Shown: positions 21,397 through 32,464 of the stretch, in pieces
How positions within the stretch are numbered: the first letter of the stretch is position 1
Layout of the letters: the number at the start of each line of letters is the position of its first letter
From: Ovis canadensis
Lineage: Eukaryota > Chordata > Mammalia > Artiodactyla > Bovidae
Reading direction: 5' to 3'
NCBI RefSeq assembly: GCF_042477335.2
Contig: NC_091246.1
Location: 254,433,501 to 254,497,500 of the forward strand
Length of the DNA: 64,000 nt
The notes under the pieces: model-generated
Database searches by the model: none
Told to the model about the DNA's origin: nothing
The model's input: only the letters and a program-made list of their open reading frames with translations
Position numbers and translations under genes: made by a program

Positions 21397-21611
21397 GTTT
21401 AGTCATTAAGTCTTATCTGACTCTTGGTGACCCCGTGGACTGTAGCCTGCCAGGCTCCTCTGTCCATGGGATTTTCCAGGCAAGAATACTGAGGTAGGTG
21501 GCCATTTCCTTCTCCGGGGGGATCTTCCTGACCCAGGGATTAAACCCATGTGCCCTGCAATTGGCAGGCTTTTGCAGGTGGATTCTTTACTGCTCAGCCA
21601 CCAGGGAAGGC
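21397..21611 (-). repeat. Bov-tA SINE
   Basis: Antisense full-length copy ending at the reversed head 'cagccaccagggaaggcc'. Confidence 0.9.
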
Positions 21612-21829
21612 CTGCACGCTGTCCATCTCCCCACGACACACGGAAGCCCGCGAGGCCAGGGCCTGTCTCTGCATCGGCCACTGCTGTATCCTTGGTGCCA
21701 GAACAGTGTGTGGCTCGCGGTCCAATAAATAACGGTCAAAGGAATACTTCTGACAGGTGGTGCTTTGGAAGAAGGGAAGGAAAACACGTGTAGGGAAGGA
21801 AACTTTTCCTTTCTTCCCTCCTAGGCTCT

Positions 21830-22510
21830 TTGGCTGGTCTAATAATTAAATTGACATAAGACAGATGAACGGGAGAAAGACAAATTTAATTTCGTATCTA
21901 CAGGAACTCAGGAAAGTATGAGACTCAAAGCAGCGACGGAAGCAGGAAGCCTCGATACCTTTAGATAAAGAAACAGCTTGTGAAGGACGGACAAGACCCA
22001 GAAGCTTGGGCTTGGGCTGATAAACCAGTGAGGAAGCATCAAGGTTCATTTCTGCGCGCGCACTCAGTCGCTTCAGGCGTGTCCGAGTCTGTGCGACCCT
22101 GTGGACTGTAGCCCACCAGGCTTTTCTGTCCATGGGATTCTCCAGGCAAGAACACTGGGGTGGGACCCCGTGCCCTCTTCCAGGGGATCTTCCCAACCCA
22201 GGGATGGAAACTGCCTCTCCTGCATTGCAGGCAGACTCTTTGCCGCTCAGCCACCAGGGAAGTCCAACAAGGTTTCTTTACACCGCCTTCTCAGCCCTGA
22301 ATTCCCTCCTGCGATAAGATGCCACCGTTGACCCTCCTCGCTGAGGGAGCACACTCCACCTGGGAGACTTATTTCCTTCTTTCAGGGGACCGAGAAAGGC
22401 AGAGTGTCTTTCTTGCACTGGCTGTTTCTCAAATAAGTTTCATTCAAAATAATCAATATGCCGAAATGGCCTATTTGGGGGTAGGATATTCTGCTCCCTT
22501 CAGGTCAAGT
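21830..22510. mobile_element. ancient LTR-like repeat, interrupted
   Basis: Flanks of the SINE at 22050-22264 ('gagaaagacaaatttaattt', 'cagcttgtgaaggacggac', 'gaaatggcctatttggggg', then 'ttctgctcccttcag') read as one diverged LTR-type element ending in TTCAG. No coding remnant. Family not assigned. Confidence 0.45.
22050..22264 (-). repeat. Bov-tA SINE nested in LTR-like repeat
   Basis: Antisense Bov-A part, then the tRNA-like head ending 'cagccaccagggaagtcc'. Confidence 0.9.
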
Positions 22511-22909
22511 TAATTCTCAGATATTCGCCTTGACTCTGAACACTGCTTACATTTCAATTTTGCGTTCCACCGTCCCCTCCGCCATCTCTACCTCCCAACT
22601 CCCGCCCCCCCCAAACAATTTACATATAGGGCCGCCTGCTCTCCCATTTGTGGAAATACTCCTGGGCCGGTGCAAATAAATGTCCTGAGTGATCAGGGGA
22701 GCCTCCCCGTCCTGGTAGGGGTCACTGTTAAAGAAAACCGATTGACCTGCCTCACTCGGCTCCTTGGCTATAAACCCACTCCTGAAACCACCTCCCCTCC
22801 CCTCCCACCCCACCTGTGATGCATTCAGAGTCGAGGTCATTCTCTCTGCATACTGCGATAGTCTCTCCCCATTGCCACCGTCGTTTCTGACATTCATTTA
22901 TTCGCCTGC
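22511..22909. other. unassigned sequence
   Basis: C-rich tracts near 22600 and 22790-22810. No gene or repeat recognised. Confidence 0.45.
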
Positions 22910-23022
22910 TCCAGCAGCCTCATGGCGGCATTTGGGGTCTGGTTCCCTGACCGGGGACGGAACCTGGGCCCCTGCGTTGCGAGCACGGAGTCGTAGCCAC
23001 CCGACCCCAGGGACGTCCTCCT
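22910..23022 (-). repeat. CHR-type SINE, diverged
   Basis: Antisense CHR: 'ggttccctgaccggggacgg' and 'gcacggagtcgtagccacc'. Confidence 0.7.
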
Positions 23023-23518
23023 CACAGCTTTGAACCGTGTCCGGGGCAGTCCCTCTTCCCTTCAGCCGCGTGCATCGTCGTGCCCAGGTCTTACACACTC
23101 AGGAACACGCACTCCTGATGGGTTGGGCTCCGGGCCTCCTCCAGGCACCTTCCCCTTGGCAGGAAAGCCCTCTGCTGGGCTGTTTCTCTATCTCTCGTTA
23201 GCCTCTCTCCCCTTACCTGGGTCCCCAGTCTGAATCCAGGCAGCTCGGTGAAGGTTAATGCTGGGGACCCTCGCCCCAGGACCCTGGAGAACAGGCGCTG
23301 AGCCACCCAGGTGTTTGGCCAGGCGTCTGGCAAGAGTCCTCCTCCAGGTGCATGAGGGAGAGAAGGGACAGAGGGAATTTCTGGAGTGACTGGCACGGTC
23401 CATGCCTTGACAAGGGTGAGACCTACCTGTCATACGCAACTGTCAGAGCCGATCGGACTGGTAGCGGGCGGCGGGAGGGAGGCTCGAGAGGGGGTATTCA
23501 TGTGTACTTACGGTCGGT
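23023..23518. other. unassigned unique sequence
   Basis: No element or gene recognised. Confidence 0.45.
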
Positions 23519-23727
23519 TGGGGGCCTCCCTGGGGGCCCAGACAGTCAAGAATCCACCTGCCATGCAGGAGACCCAGCTTCGATCCCTGGGTCGGGAAGT
23601 CCCCCTGGAGAAGGGAACGGCTCCCCACTCCAGTACTCTTGCCTGGAGAATTTCATGGGCAGAGGAACCTGGTGGGCTACAGTCCATGGGCCACGAGGAG
23701 CCGGACACGACAGTGACCGACACGTAG
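23519..23727 (+). repeat. Bov-tA SINE
   Basis: Head 'gggcctccctgggggccca' and body through 'cggacacgacagtgaccgac'. A short L1-like tail (about 23755-23800, 'ctccaattaaaaattttttt') follows. Confidence 0.88.
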
Positions 23728-23800
23728 GTGACTCACGCTGTTCACGCTGGAAGCCAGCACAACACCATAAAGCAATTATCCTCCAATTAAAAATTTTTTT

Positions 23801-24295
23801 AAACTGATCAGACTGTGCCTCAGCACCGATGCGTTTCACTGCATGTAAACGTCCCCTTGGTGGAGAGAGTCTTAAGGAGAAAAGCAAGGGAGGGAGGGAA
23901 GGATTCCATTAGAGGAAGAGAGGGATGGGAGAGCAAAGGGTTAATCCCCCAGCTGGCACGAATGAACTAGAAGGTAGAAAAAGCAGTTTCCAAAAAATGC
24001 TGAAACTGCTCTTAAAAAGAGAGATCAGGTGTAAAATTCACACATGGGGCCCGTTTTTTCCACCATCCCAAACGCGTGGAGATTGTGGCCAAACCTACAA
24101 ATACGTGCGAGGAGCCGGCCCGTCTCTCAGGCTTTGTCCAGAGAGCGTCTCTCCACCCGGGGAATGGAGGGGCCGTCCCTGGTGGAGTCAGGAGGACCCG
24201 CGGTTCTCAGGCGGAGGAGCAAATCCCGAAGGCCCCCATCCCAGCTCCAGGCTGAGATCAAACTCAGGTCTGCCCAGATCGAACAGCCAGTGTTG
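23801..24295. other. unassigned unique sequence
   Basis: No element or gene recognised. Confidence 0.45.
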
Positions 24296-24545
24296 GGACG
24301 TCCCCACTGGTCCAGCGGTCCCTCGCGATCTGGGGACGAGGGTTCGATCCCTGGTCAGGGAACGAAGATCTCACACAGCAGCCTAAGCCGCCAGCCGCGA
24401 CTACGGAAGCCCCCGCATTCTCAGGCCTGCCCACCACAACTGGGGAGTCCTTGGGCCACAAGGAAAGATCTTGCAAGATGCAAGGGAGATCCTGAGAGCA
24501 GCAGCTAAGACCCGAGGCAGCCTAATAAATAGATTTAAATATATA
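24296..24545 (+). repeat. CHR-type SINE, long form
   Basis: Head 'gacgtccccactggtccagc', box B 'ggttcgatccctggtcag', a long body and an end 'gcctaataaatagattt'. One of the most complete CHR copies here. Confidence 0.85.
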
Positions 24546-24562
24546 TATACACACACACACAA
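24540..24562. repeat. (TA)n(CA)n microsatellite
   Basis: Short compound dinucleotide tract at the CHR 3' end. Confidence 0.85.
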
Positions 24563-24734
24563 ATGGATAGTGTTATACAAGTACAGAGTGGCTGGGAAGA
24601 GGGAAGGCTTTAGACTCAGCAAAGAGGTCAGGGATCAGGGTGAGCCAAAGGTTAACTACCGGCGGTGCGGAGGACCTAGGGTCAAGTCCTAGCTCCGCCC
24701 AGGATCACGGATGCTGCTTTGAGAGAGGCCCTCC

Positions 24735-24858
24735 CTGCTCCAGGAAAAGGAAACGGCAACCCACTCCAGTGTTCTTGCCTGGAAATTCCAGGGACAGAGG
24801 AGTCTGGCGGGCCATATCCCATGGGATTGCAAAGAGTCAGCATGACTGAGCAGGCACG
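24735..24858 (+). repeat. Bov-A SINE
   Basis: 'aggaaaaggaaacggcaacc' to 'aaagagtcagcatgactgag'. No tRNA head. Confidence 0.88.
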
Positions 24859-24905
24859 TGCACGTGCGCATATACCCATAACAGATACACGCATGCTACA
24901 TACAG

Positions 24906-25120
24906 CTTCCCTGGCGGCTCAGACGGTAAAGAATCCGCCTGCAAAGTGGGAGACCCTGGTTCGATCCTTGGGTTGGGAAGGAACCCCTGGAGGAGGGTAT
25001 GGCAACCCACTCCAGTGTTCTTGCCTGGAGAATCCCATGGACAGCGGAGCCCGGTGGGCTACAGTCCATGGGGTCACAAAGACTCGGAGGGGCTGAGGGG
25101 CTTCGCAGACACACGCACAT
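24906..25120 (+). repeat. Bov-tA SINE
   Basis: Head 'gcttccctggcggctcagac' with box B 'ggttcgatccttgggttg' and a full Bov-A body. Confidence 0.92.
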
Positions 25121-25199
25121 ATAGTACATGAAACTTAGCCCAGCACCCAGTAACTGCTCGATCCATACTAGTCACCATCATTACCATCATTATCTCTCT

Positions 25200-25829
25200 T
25201 TACCAAACGTGAGCTCACCTTAATCAGTTCACCTCTCGGAGCTTCTCTCTCCCGGAAGGAACAGTGCCTTATTGCAATAAAATACTGTGTGCTAAGTACT
25301 CAACATTTCCTAGAAAAAGCACAGGAAATGGGAGCTTTAATTACGATGATTTCTCAAAACAGCTGCCCTTTGTTTGCCAGCTTTGTTCTGGGCCCCTGGT
25401 CCATCTGTGTTTGGCATTTAGGTCCCTCCTGGGCAGGAACTAAATTGCTTTCTGAGGGCGCAGCCCCGGAGCAACGAGAATTTGAGGTTTAGCCGCTGCT
25501 CCTTGAGGTACTCTCACAGGTCATCACCACAACAAAACCAGCCAAAACGGCTGTCTTTCAGTTTTTAAAAATAAAGCTCTTCAGAGGGAAGACATTACTG
25601 TAAGAAGGTAAGGTAGCGGAGTTCCGTGGACAAAGAGAGCCAGGGAAGACTTTCTTGACACAAGAGAACGCATCTTGGCCTGAGCCATTCCACAGTGCTA
25701 GCCCAGGAGCCCATCCCAGTAATTAAAGCTCTTCAGGGAGAAAATGCAGAAATGAAGGAGGAGCCGGGCCGGAAGCAGTAGGGCAGCCTCGGGCGGGCCG
25801 GTTCCTCAAGGGATTTACACAATAACGTG
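25200..25829. other. repeat-poor intergenic stretch
   Basis: About 600 bp of AT-richer unique DNA. The motif 'taaagctcttcag' occurs at about 25574 and again at about 25726. No gene is supported. Confidence 0.4.
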
Positions 25830-25957
25830 TCTTTTTTTTTTTTTTTTTGACCTTACCTAGCAGCTTGTTAGATGCTATTTCCCCAACCTGGGATCAAAGG
25901 ATGCCCCCTGCAGTGGAAGAGTGCAGTCTTAACCACTGGACCACCAGCGAGGCCCCA
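25830..25957 (-). repeat. CHR-type SINE
   Basis: Opens with a T18 tract (the poly(A) tail reversed) and closes at the head 'ggaccaccagcgaggcccc'. Confidence 0.85.
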
Positions 25958-25959
25958 CA

Positions 25960-26285
25960 TAAGGATACATGGGCGCGTTCTGCGGGAGCTGAGGCCCCCA
26001 CCAGGTAGAGGATGGGACGATGCCGAGTTCAACCAGCTGAGCCCGGACTCTCGTCGACCTTCGCCCCAACTCTGCGCTGCATTCTCTACTCTAGCCCTCT
26101 CACGCATCGGCATCTACCCTTAGCTTAAAATGTCCCAGATTTGCTGTTTGGGGAGACCCTGCTTTGGGAGAGATCCCCAGGGTTCTTCTTATTTGCTCTG
26201 AGGAATAAATCCTTCTTCCCGACTTTTGGCTTGGTTGTGTCTATCCGCTCAGCACCCGCCAAGAGGTGGGCCCGGATGTCAGATG
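25960..26285 (+). mobile_element. LTR-like sequence
   Basis: An AATAAA at about 26203 is followed by a pyrimidine-rich 'ccttcttcccgacttttgg' and 'gtgggcccggatgtca', arranged like the R/U5 part of a retroviral LTR. No internal viral sequence is adjacent, so a solo LTR is the likely reading. Family not assigned. Confidence 0.45.
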
Positions 26286-26504
26286 TCTTTGCCTGGCTGA
26301 GTCACTAGCTGGCCGGGCAGGGGAGGCAGGGCGGCGGAGAGACACAGCCTGTGGGTTTCTGAGTGTGAAGTCACGGGCTTTCCGTGCCACAAACAGGGTT
26401 CGCAGTGCTTCGCAGGAGAATCGTGGAAAAGCACCACCATGGAGAGGTCCAAGCGAGGCCCTGGGTCTGCAGCTGGTTGGTTAAAGTAAGTCCCACAGAT
26501 GCGA

Positions 26505-26900
26505 GTCAAATCATGATACTGTATACCCTAAACTTACCCAGCACTGTATGTCAATCGGGAAATGAAGTGAAAGTCGCTCAGTTGTGTCCAACTCTACGGC
26601 TCCGTGGACTATACAGTCCATGGAATTCTCCAGGCCAGAATACTGGAGTGGGTAGCCCTTCTCCAGGCGGTCTTCTCAACCCAGGGATTGAACCCAGGTC
26701 TCCCTCACTGCAGGCAGATTCTTTACCAGCTGAGCCACAAGGGAAGCCCAAGAATACTGGAGTGGGTAGCCTCTCCCCTCTCCAGCAGATCTTCCCAATT
26801 CAGGAACTGAACCGAGGTCTCCTGCATTGCGGGTGGATTCTTCACCAACTGAGCTCCCAGGGGAGCCCATGTAGGTCAGTTACATCTCCATAAAACTGGA
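26505..26900 (+). mobile_element. L1 3' terminal fragment, interrupted
   Basis: 'accctaaacttacccagcac' before and 'acatctccataaaactgg' after the SINE pair match the last ~60 bases of L1. Confidence 0.6.
26573..26868 (-). repeat. Bov-tA SINE with partial duplication
   Basis: Antisense copy 26573-26749 is followed by a second tRNA-like head plus junction (26751-26868). The motif agaatactgg at 26637 recurs at 26751, a 114-bp offset. The result is one Bov-A tail with two heads. Confidence 0.88.
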
Positions 26901-26979
26901 AGGAAAGAGTTTCCCTGTTCACAGGTCTGGAAAATGTCTTCAACTAAGCCCACCAAGTCTGGTCTCAGGCCGTGCCAAG

Positions 26980-27108
26980 TTGATGACCTTTTTCTTCCCC
27001 ACCTTTTCTCGGTTGCACTGCTTGGCATGCCAGATCTTGGTTCCCTGATCAGGAGTCAAAACTGAGTCGCCTGCAATGGGAGCACGGAGTCTTAACCACA
27101 GGAGACCC
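26980..27108 (-). repeat. CHR-type SINE
   Basis: Antisense: 'gatcttggttccctgatcag' and 'gcacggagtcttaaccacag'. Confidence 0.82.
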
Positions 27109-27354
27109 CCTTGATCTCGCATCGCCTTCAGCGTGCTAGAGCCCTTGCCACGAAGCACAACAGTGCTGCTGTTCTTTTCTAAAGCACAGTCGGCTCACCG
27201 CAGCGGTTGCTCCGATGGCTCCCAGGAACTGCTGCTGTGAGCGGCCACGCACATACAGAGGGGCGGCTCATCGCACCGTCCTTCCCCCCGCTCTTCGCTT
27301 CAGTGATCGCTGCGTCCTTTCCATATTTCAAAATGACTTTTTTTTTTTTTGGCC

Positions 27355-27568
27355 ATCACGTCCACTTATGTGAGTGTCCTAGAGCAGTCAAAGCCTCGGA
27401 GACAGAATGTAGCAGGGAGGTGGCCCGAGGCGGGCGTTACTGTTTTGCGGGTTTGCAGTTTCAGTCTGGGAAGACGCAAAAGTTGGGGAGACGGCTGGTG
27501 GTGCAGGTTACTCAACAATGTGACTGAACTCGATGCTGCTGCTCTGAACACTTCAAAATGGTTAACAC
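27355..27568 (+). mobile_element. old L1 (L1M-type) 3' fragment
   Basis: 'gacggctggtggtgcaggtt' and 'ctcaacaatgtgactgaact', then 'cttcaaaatggttaacacgg', resemble the 3' UTR of old mammalian L1 elements. Confidence 0.5.
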
Positions 27569-27569
27569 G

Positions 27570-27700
27570 GGGACCCCTCAGCTGTCTAACGGTTAGCACT
27601 CCCCACGCTCATTTCCGAGGAGGGCCTGGGTTCCATCCCTGGTCGGGAAACCAATATCCCACAAGCGGCTCGTTGACGCCCAGAAAAACAAAACATTTCT
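27570..27700 (+). repeat. CHR-type SINE
   Basis: 'ggacccctcagctgtctaac' head variant, 'gggttccatccctggtcggg' box B and an A-rich end. Confidence 0.78.
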
Positions 27701-28094
27701 AAAAAAACAGAATGCCTAAAATGGTCAGTGTTATGTTTCATGTATGTGTACAACCACCATCTAAGACTTCTAACTGAGGAAAGAAACGCCATCCTGGGGT
27801 GAAGCCCACGGTGGCTGCGGCGGCGGGACCGGCCCCCGCACGCCCTCCCGTCCTGAGCAGCCAGGTGCCTGGGCAGAGCAGCTGCAGCGGCAGTCTGCGG
27901 GACTGAACCACAGGCAGCACGAAGGGGAGAGAAACTCACAAGAGCAGCCCCTGCCCTTTGCCACTTCCCTTCTTCCCGGGGACAGTTCCCCAAACGCCAC
28001 ACAGCAGCTGGAGCCCAGGCAGAGCCCCGAGGGCCTGCCTCTGGGGCAGCAGAAACGTCTGGAAGCGCCAGAGGGGCGTTCTCCCTGGCCAAGC
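27701..28094. other. unassigned GC-rich unique sequence
   Basis: Antisense ORFs of up to 168 codons overlap on multiple frames. No protein family recognised, and no CpG island. Confidence 0.4.
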
Positions 28095-28235
28095 CTCCGA
28101 CCTCGGTGTCTCAGCTTCCTCATCTGGGAAAGCGGGATAAAAAGACCATCGACTTCATAGAACCATTATGAGGCTTAAATAACCAAGTTAAACTCTGTAG
28201 AAGCAGCAAAACCTTTATACAGCAAGTGCTAAGCG
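28095..28235 (+). repeat. MIR SINE
   Basis: 'tcagcttcctcatctgggaa' through 'attatgaggcttaaataacc' and 'cagcaagtgctaagcg'. Confidence 0.75.
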
Positions 28236-28251
28236 CCACACGTCTACCCTT

Positions 28252-29290
28252 TCAGTTCAGGCGCTCAGTCCTGCCGACTCTGCAACCCCACGGACTGCAG
28301 CGCGCCAGGCCTCCCTGTCCATCACCAACTCCCAGAGTTCACTCAGACTCACGTCCATCCAGTCGGTGATGCCATCCAACCGTCTCATCCTCTGTCATCC
28401 CCTTCTCCTGCCCCCAATCCCTCCCAGCATCAGAGTCTTTTCCAATGAGTCAGCTCTTCACATCAGGTGGCCAAAGTACTGGAGTTTCAGCTTCAGCATC
28501 AGTCCTTCCAATGAACACCCAGGACTGATCTCCTTCAGGATGGACTGGTTGGATATCCTTGCAGTCCAAGGGACTCTCAAAAGTCTTCTCCAACACCACA
28601 GTTCAAAAGCATTAATTCTTTGGCACTCAGCTTTCTTTACAGTCCGATTCTCACATCCATACATGACCACAGGAAAAACCATAGCCTTGAGCAGACGGAC
28701 CTTTGTTGGCAAAGTAACGTCTCTGCTTTTCAATACGCTGTCTAGGTTGGTCATAACTTTCCTTCCAAGGAGTAAGTGTCTTTTTTTTTTTTTTTTTGGA
28801 GTAAGTGTCTTTTAATTTCATGGCTGTAATCACCATCTACAGTGATTTTGGACAACAAGAAAATAAAGTCTGACACTGTTTCCACTGTTTCCCCATCTAT
28901 TTGCCATGAAGCGATGGGATCAGATGCCATGATCTTAGTTTTCTGAATGTTGAGCTTTAAGCCAGCTTTTTCACTCTCCTCTTTCACTTTCATCAAGAGG
29001 CTCTTTAGTTCCTCTTCACTTTCTGCCATAAGGGTGGTGTCATCTGCATATCTGAGGATACAGATATTTCTCCTGGCAATCTTGATTCGAGCCTGTGCTT
29101 CCTCCAGCCCAGCGTTTCTCATGATGTACTCTGCATAGAAGTTAAATAAGCAGGGTGACAATATACAGCCTTGACGTACTCCTTTCCCGATTTGGAACCA
29201 GTCCATTATTCCATGTCTGGTTCTAACTGTTGCTTTCTGACCTGCATACAGGTTTCTCAGGAGGCAGGTCAGGTGGTCTGGTATTCCCTT
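28252..29290 (-). mobile_element. BovB LINE, 5'-truncated
   Basis: About 1 kb of antisense BovB from the 3' end to just upstream of the RT catalytic region. Two open pieces remain (28458-28754 and 28751-29206), with a Y-A-D-D box in the latter. The junction between them is disrupted by a poly-T insertion at 28785-28797. Inactive. Confidence 0.92.
28769..28813 (-). repeat. 16-bp direct repeat around a T tract in BovB
   Basis: ggagtaagtgtctttt occurs at 28769-28784 and 28798-28813. The homologous BovB at 32846-33574 has this site only once and no T tract. Read on the minus strand, it is a target-site duplication around a bare A tail. Confidence 0.88.
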
Positions 29291-29367
29291 TACATATTCA
29301 ATAAAGATATGCTAGGTGTGTGGAGTATTTGGTGTTAGGAATTTAAAATGCATCTACCAGTGATGAT

Positions 29368-29562
29368 GGGACTTTCCAGGTGGCACCAGTGGTAAAGAAC
29401 TCGCCCGCCAATGCAGGAGCGTTGGGTTATATCCCTGGGTAGGGGAGGAAGGCATGGCAACCCACTCCAGTCCTCTTGCCTGGAGAGTCTCATGGACAGA
29501 GGGGCCTGACGGCTCCAGTCCACGGGTCACAGAGAGTCAGACACGACCGGGGGCTGAGCTCA
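29368..29562 (+). repeat. Bov-tA SINE
   Basis: Head 'gggactttccaggtggcacc' and body through 'agagtcagacacgaccggg'. It lies about 75 bp beyond the 5'-truncated end of the BovB. Confidence 0.88.
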
Positions 29563-29639
29563 CACTCAGTGATGATGCCAGGAACGCGTGCTGCTCTGGC
29601 AGAGCCCGCAGCATCCCTGCTCTTTCGGGGAGCAGTCTG

Positions 29640-29745
29640 CATCAGGAGCCTTAAAAACAGGCATGCCCTCTGCCCCAGTAATTCTCTTTCTGGGAATAAG
29701 CCTGAAACAGTGCCCCTAAGTGCAAACAAGCCCTGTGACTTTGTT
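29640..29745 (+). mobile_element. possible L1 fragment
   Basis: 'ttaaaaacaggcatgccctc' and 'ccccagtaattctctttctg' resemble L1 ORF2 3' sequence. Short and uncertain. Confidence 0.4.
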
Positions 29746-30629
29746 TAGTCACTGATCCAGAGCTTGTTTTTCACACACGCATGAAGTGGTTTGGGAAGGA
29801 GCCGTCCGTCCTCTAGCGCACGGCATAGTAAGGACTGAAGGAAGTCTGTGTTTCTGTTCGAGGTTCTTATTTCAGTTTGACTCCTAAGACGGGGAGATTT
29901 CCCGGGCTTCTCTGAGTCAGCAGAGCTGCTGACCAGGAGAACTTCGGTGTCCCTGCCCCTGGTCCAGGCCTTACGTGTACCCCTAGAGGAACCTAGGAAG
30001 CCCACTCTCGCAGGCAGGTATTTTGCCTGAAGCACCCTTCTTGGCCCCTGGCACGGCCAGGCCGGCAGGTGGAAAGCTGGGAATGCCCCCAGCCTGTGGT
30101 ACCCTGGGTTGAGGGCCGTGCCCAGCAAAGCAAGTTTGAACTGGGTGCCTCTCCAAAGGCTTCTCGTATTTACTTTCACGCCCAAACCCACGGTTCTCCA
30201 GGTTCCCAGGACTCAGGGTGTCCTGGGCTGAGCCGGTTGGGAGGAAGGCAGAGGTTTCGGGAGGCTGATTGGCTGCAGAGGAGGAAGCAAACTGGGACCC
30301 ACCGTCTGGAGGGCGGGGGACTCCCGGGGACGCAGTGCACCGGGGGGACTCTCCCAGGGAGGTTTCACGAGGTCCTCAGGAGGAGGACCAAGGTGCGGGG
30401 TCCCAGCCCCACGACCGCCAGGGAAGTCCCTCTGCTGAAACTGTCGTGCGACTTCTGAGAACTCCGTCCAGCTCTCTGAGCATCAGAAAACCAGCAGTGG
30501 GAACGATGCTAAGACGGGCTCCTCGGACTGTTCTGAAGATGATGTCATAGAACCTGTGAAGCACCTGACAGGGTTTTGAAACGTTTGAACACACACGTGA
30601 GAAATTGCTCATTGTTTTCCAGAAGCAAT
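29746..30629. other. unassigned intergenic stretch
   Basis: About 880 bp without a confident repeat. A reversed CHR-like head ('cgccagggaagtccc') sits near 30416-30431. ORFs up to 148 codons are on both strands and not recognisable. Confidence 0.4.
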
Positions 30630-30800
30630 AGAGTGTGCGGTAGAGATCGCTGACTTGGAACCAGAGGGACCTGTGTTCCGATCCTATATTACTAGACGCT
30701 TAACTGCGGAGTACTCACGTGATCTCTCTGGGCGCTCTGTAAACCAAGGTTGGTAACAATAGCTCCAAATCACAAGCGCTGTCGTGTGACATACGTGCGA
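30630..30800 (+). repeat. MIR SINE, diverged
   Basis: 'gctgacttggaaccagaggg' with 'ctgtgttccgatcctatatt' and a degraded 'gatctctctgggcgctctgt' follow the sense MIR order. Confidence 0.6.
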
Positions 30801-31059
30801 AAATATTCACAGGAGAAAACAAGGCAGGTCCTGTGGTCATCACCGTGATCACTGTCGTTACTGGTAAATCAGAGACGGCTTCCGGAAAAGATGACCCTGG
30901 AAGGGTGGAAAGGCGTTCGAAGGACTCAGCATGGCCCTGCGCACAGGACAAGCGCCTAAGAAGTATTCTGCAGAACCTGGCGGGGAGGGGGTGGCAGGAA
31001 GGAGCAGACCCAGCTTCTAGAGACAGCCTGGGGCCCAGGAGAGAGACTGGTCAGTCTTG

Positions 31060-31225
31060 TGTTTGAATCTGTATTGGGGTTCTCCAGAGACTCAGAACCA
31101 ATAGGCCATACAGACATAAAATACAGAGATTCATTGTACACAATTGGCTCAATTGGTTCTGGAGGCTGAGCAGCCCCATGACCTGCTGTCTGCAGGCTGG
31201 AGGCTCATGAAAGCAGGTGGATAGT
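31060..31225. repeat. ancient interspersed repeat, family unknown
   Basis: 'ggggttctccagagactcag', 'ccaataggccatacagac' and 'cctgctgtctgcaggctgga' match a mammalian repeat I recognise by sequence but cannot name with confidence. Confidence 0.5.
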
Positions 31226-31227
31226 GC

Positions 31228-31382
31228 CAGGTTTGATCCCCGGGTCGGGAAGATCCCCTGGAGAAGGAAATGGCAACCCACTGCAGTATCCTTGCCTGGG
31301 GAATCCCATGGACAGAGGGGCCTGGCGGGCTACAGTCCTTGAGGGGGTCACAGAGAGTCGGACACGACCGAGTGACTAACAA
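31228..31382 (+). repeat. Bov-tA SINE, head-truncated
   Basis: Begins within box B ('ggtttgatccccgggtcg') and retains the whole Bov-A body. Confidence 0.88.
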
Positions 31383-31689
31383 GCCCAGGGCCTGGTGGGG
31401 GCAACCGCGTAAGTCTGGGTATGAGTCTGAAGTGCTAGTGATGGAGGCAGGAAGAAGCTGGGCGGTCCCCACTCCTGCAGAGAGAGCCGTTTGCCCTTTT
31501 GTTCTGTTCGGCCCTCGGGGGTCTGGATGGCAGCCATTCACCAGGCTGAGGCTGCTCTTTAGAGTCTATCAGTTCAAACGCTCGTCTTTTCTGGAAACAA
31601 GCTCCCAACCACACCCAGAATTCATGTTTTCACTGGCTATCTGCGCGCCCCTGCGCCCGGCCTGGCACACAGAACTAACCTTCACAGGG

Positions 31690-31790
31690 TCCTGGCTCTG
31701 CCTCCCACCGGCTGTGAGGATTTTCTCAGCCTCAGTCTCCTGGCAGGAAGGCAGGGTCCTGACGACACCGCCCTGCAGGCCAGGAGTCTC
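31690..31790 (+). repeat. possible MIR
   Basis: 'tcctggctctgcctcccacc' and 'ctcagcctcagtctcctgg' suggest a diverged MIR. Weak. Confidence 0.4.
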
Positions 31791-32464
31791 TGCAACGTTC
31801 GTGATGGGGACTTTGTAGGGGGCAGTCACCGTGAAAGCGCTGTTAAGAGTTCAACCAAGTAAGTCTGAAGACCTGGCTTTAGTCAAGAATCCCTACATGG
31901 CACAGCAGCTCACCCAGCATCTGGAAGGCCACTCGGGGGAGCAGACAAATGCTAGGCTTTTACGGGAAGAGGGGCGGAGCCGGGGAGCTACTGACGCCCG
32001 CAGGGGAAGAGCAGAGTTTCACTTTAGGCGAGGATGGCTTCTTGGGTGGAGGGAGGAGCGGCAGGGATTTTATCACGAAGACGCCTCTTCCCCTGGGGGA
32101 TGGCGAGGTCCCACAGGACAGATGACCTCAGAGGTACTGACCGGAACACTCCAGGGTGGTGGATGAAGGTTACCTTTCTGGGGGAGGTTGAAACTGCAGC
32201 TTGGCCAGGTAGGACGTCTAGGTCTGGTACCACAGGCTTTATTTAGCGCCAGTGATGCCACTTTGGACCTGGAGCTTTCTCTGTGGCAGGCTCTTCGGGG
32301 AAACAGCAGCGCCGTGCCCACTCCTTAGAGCTGCTCGCCCCTCCCCCGCCAGGGCACCCTCCCCTGCCCAGGGACAAAGGGTCTGCCACCCCCTTCCTCA
32401 TCATTCTACCTGGGCGCTCTCCCATCTCCTCCAACATCTGCATTAAGCTCAAGTTTCTCTCTGC
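31791..32464. other. unassigned unique sequence
   Basis: No gene. The composition and 'gtaggacgtctaggtctgg' block hint at an old repeat, but I cannot assign it. Confidence 0.35.

Noticed and set aside
21830-22510. Active endogenous retrovirus
   Set aside because: Only LTR-like sequence without gag, pol or env remnants is present here, as at 18.0-19.1, 25.96-26.29 and 47.0-47.5 kb.
24907-24975. tRNA gene, because of A- and B-box-like sequence
   Set aside because: The same head recurs dozens of times joined to Bov-A. These are SINE promoters, not tRNA genes.
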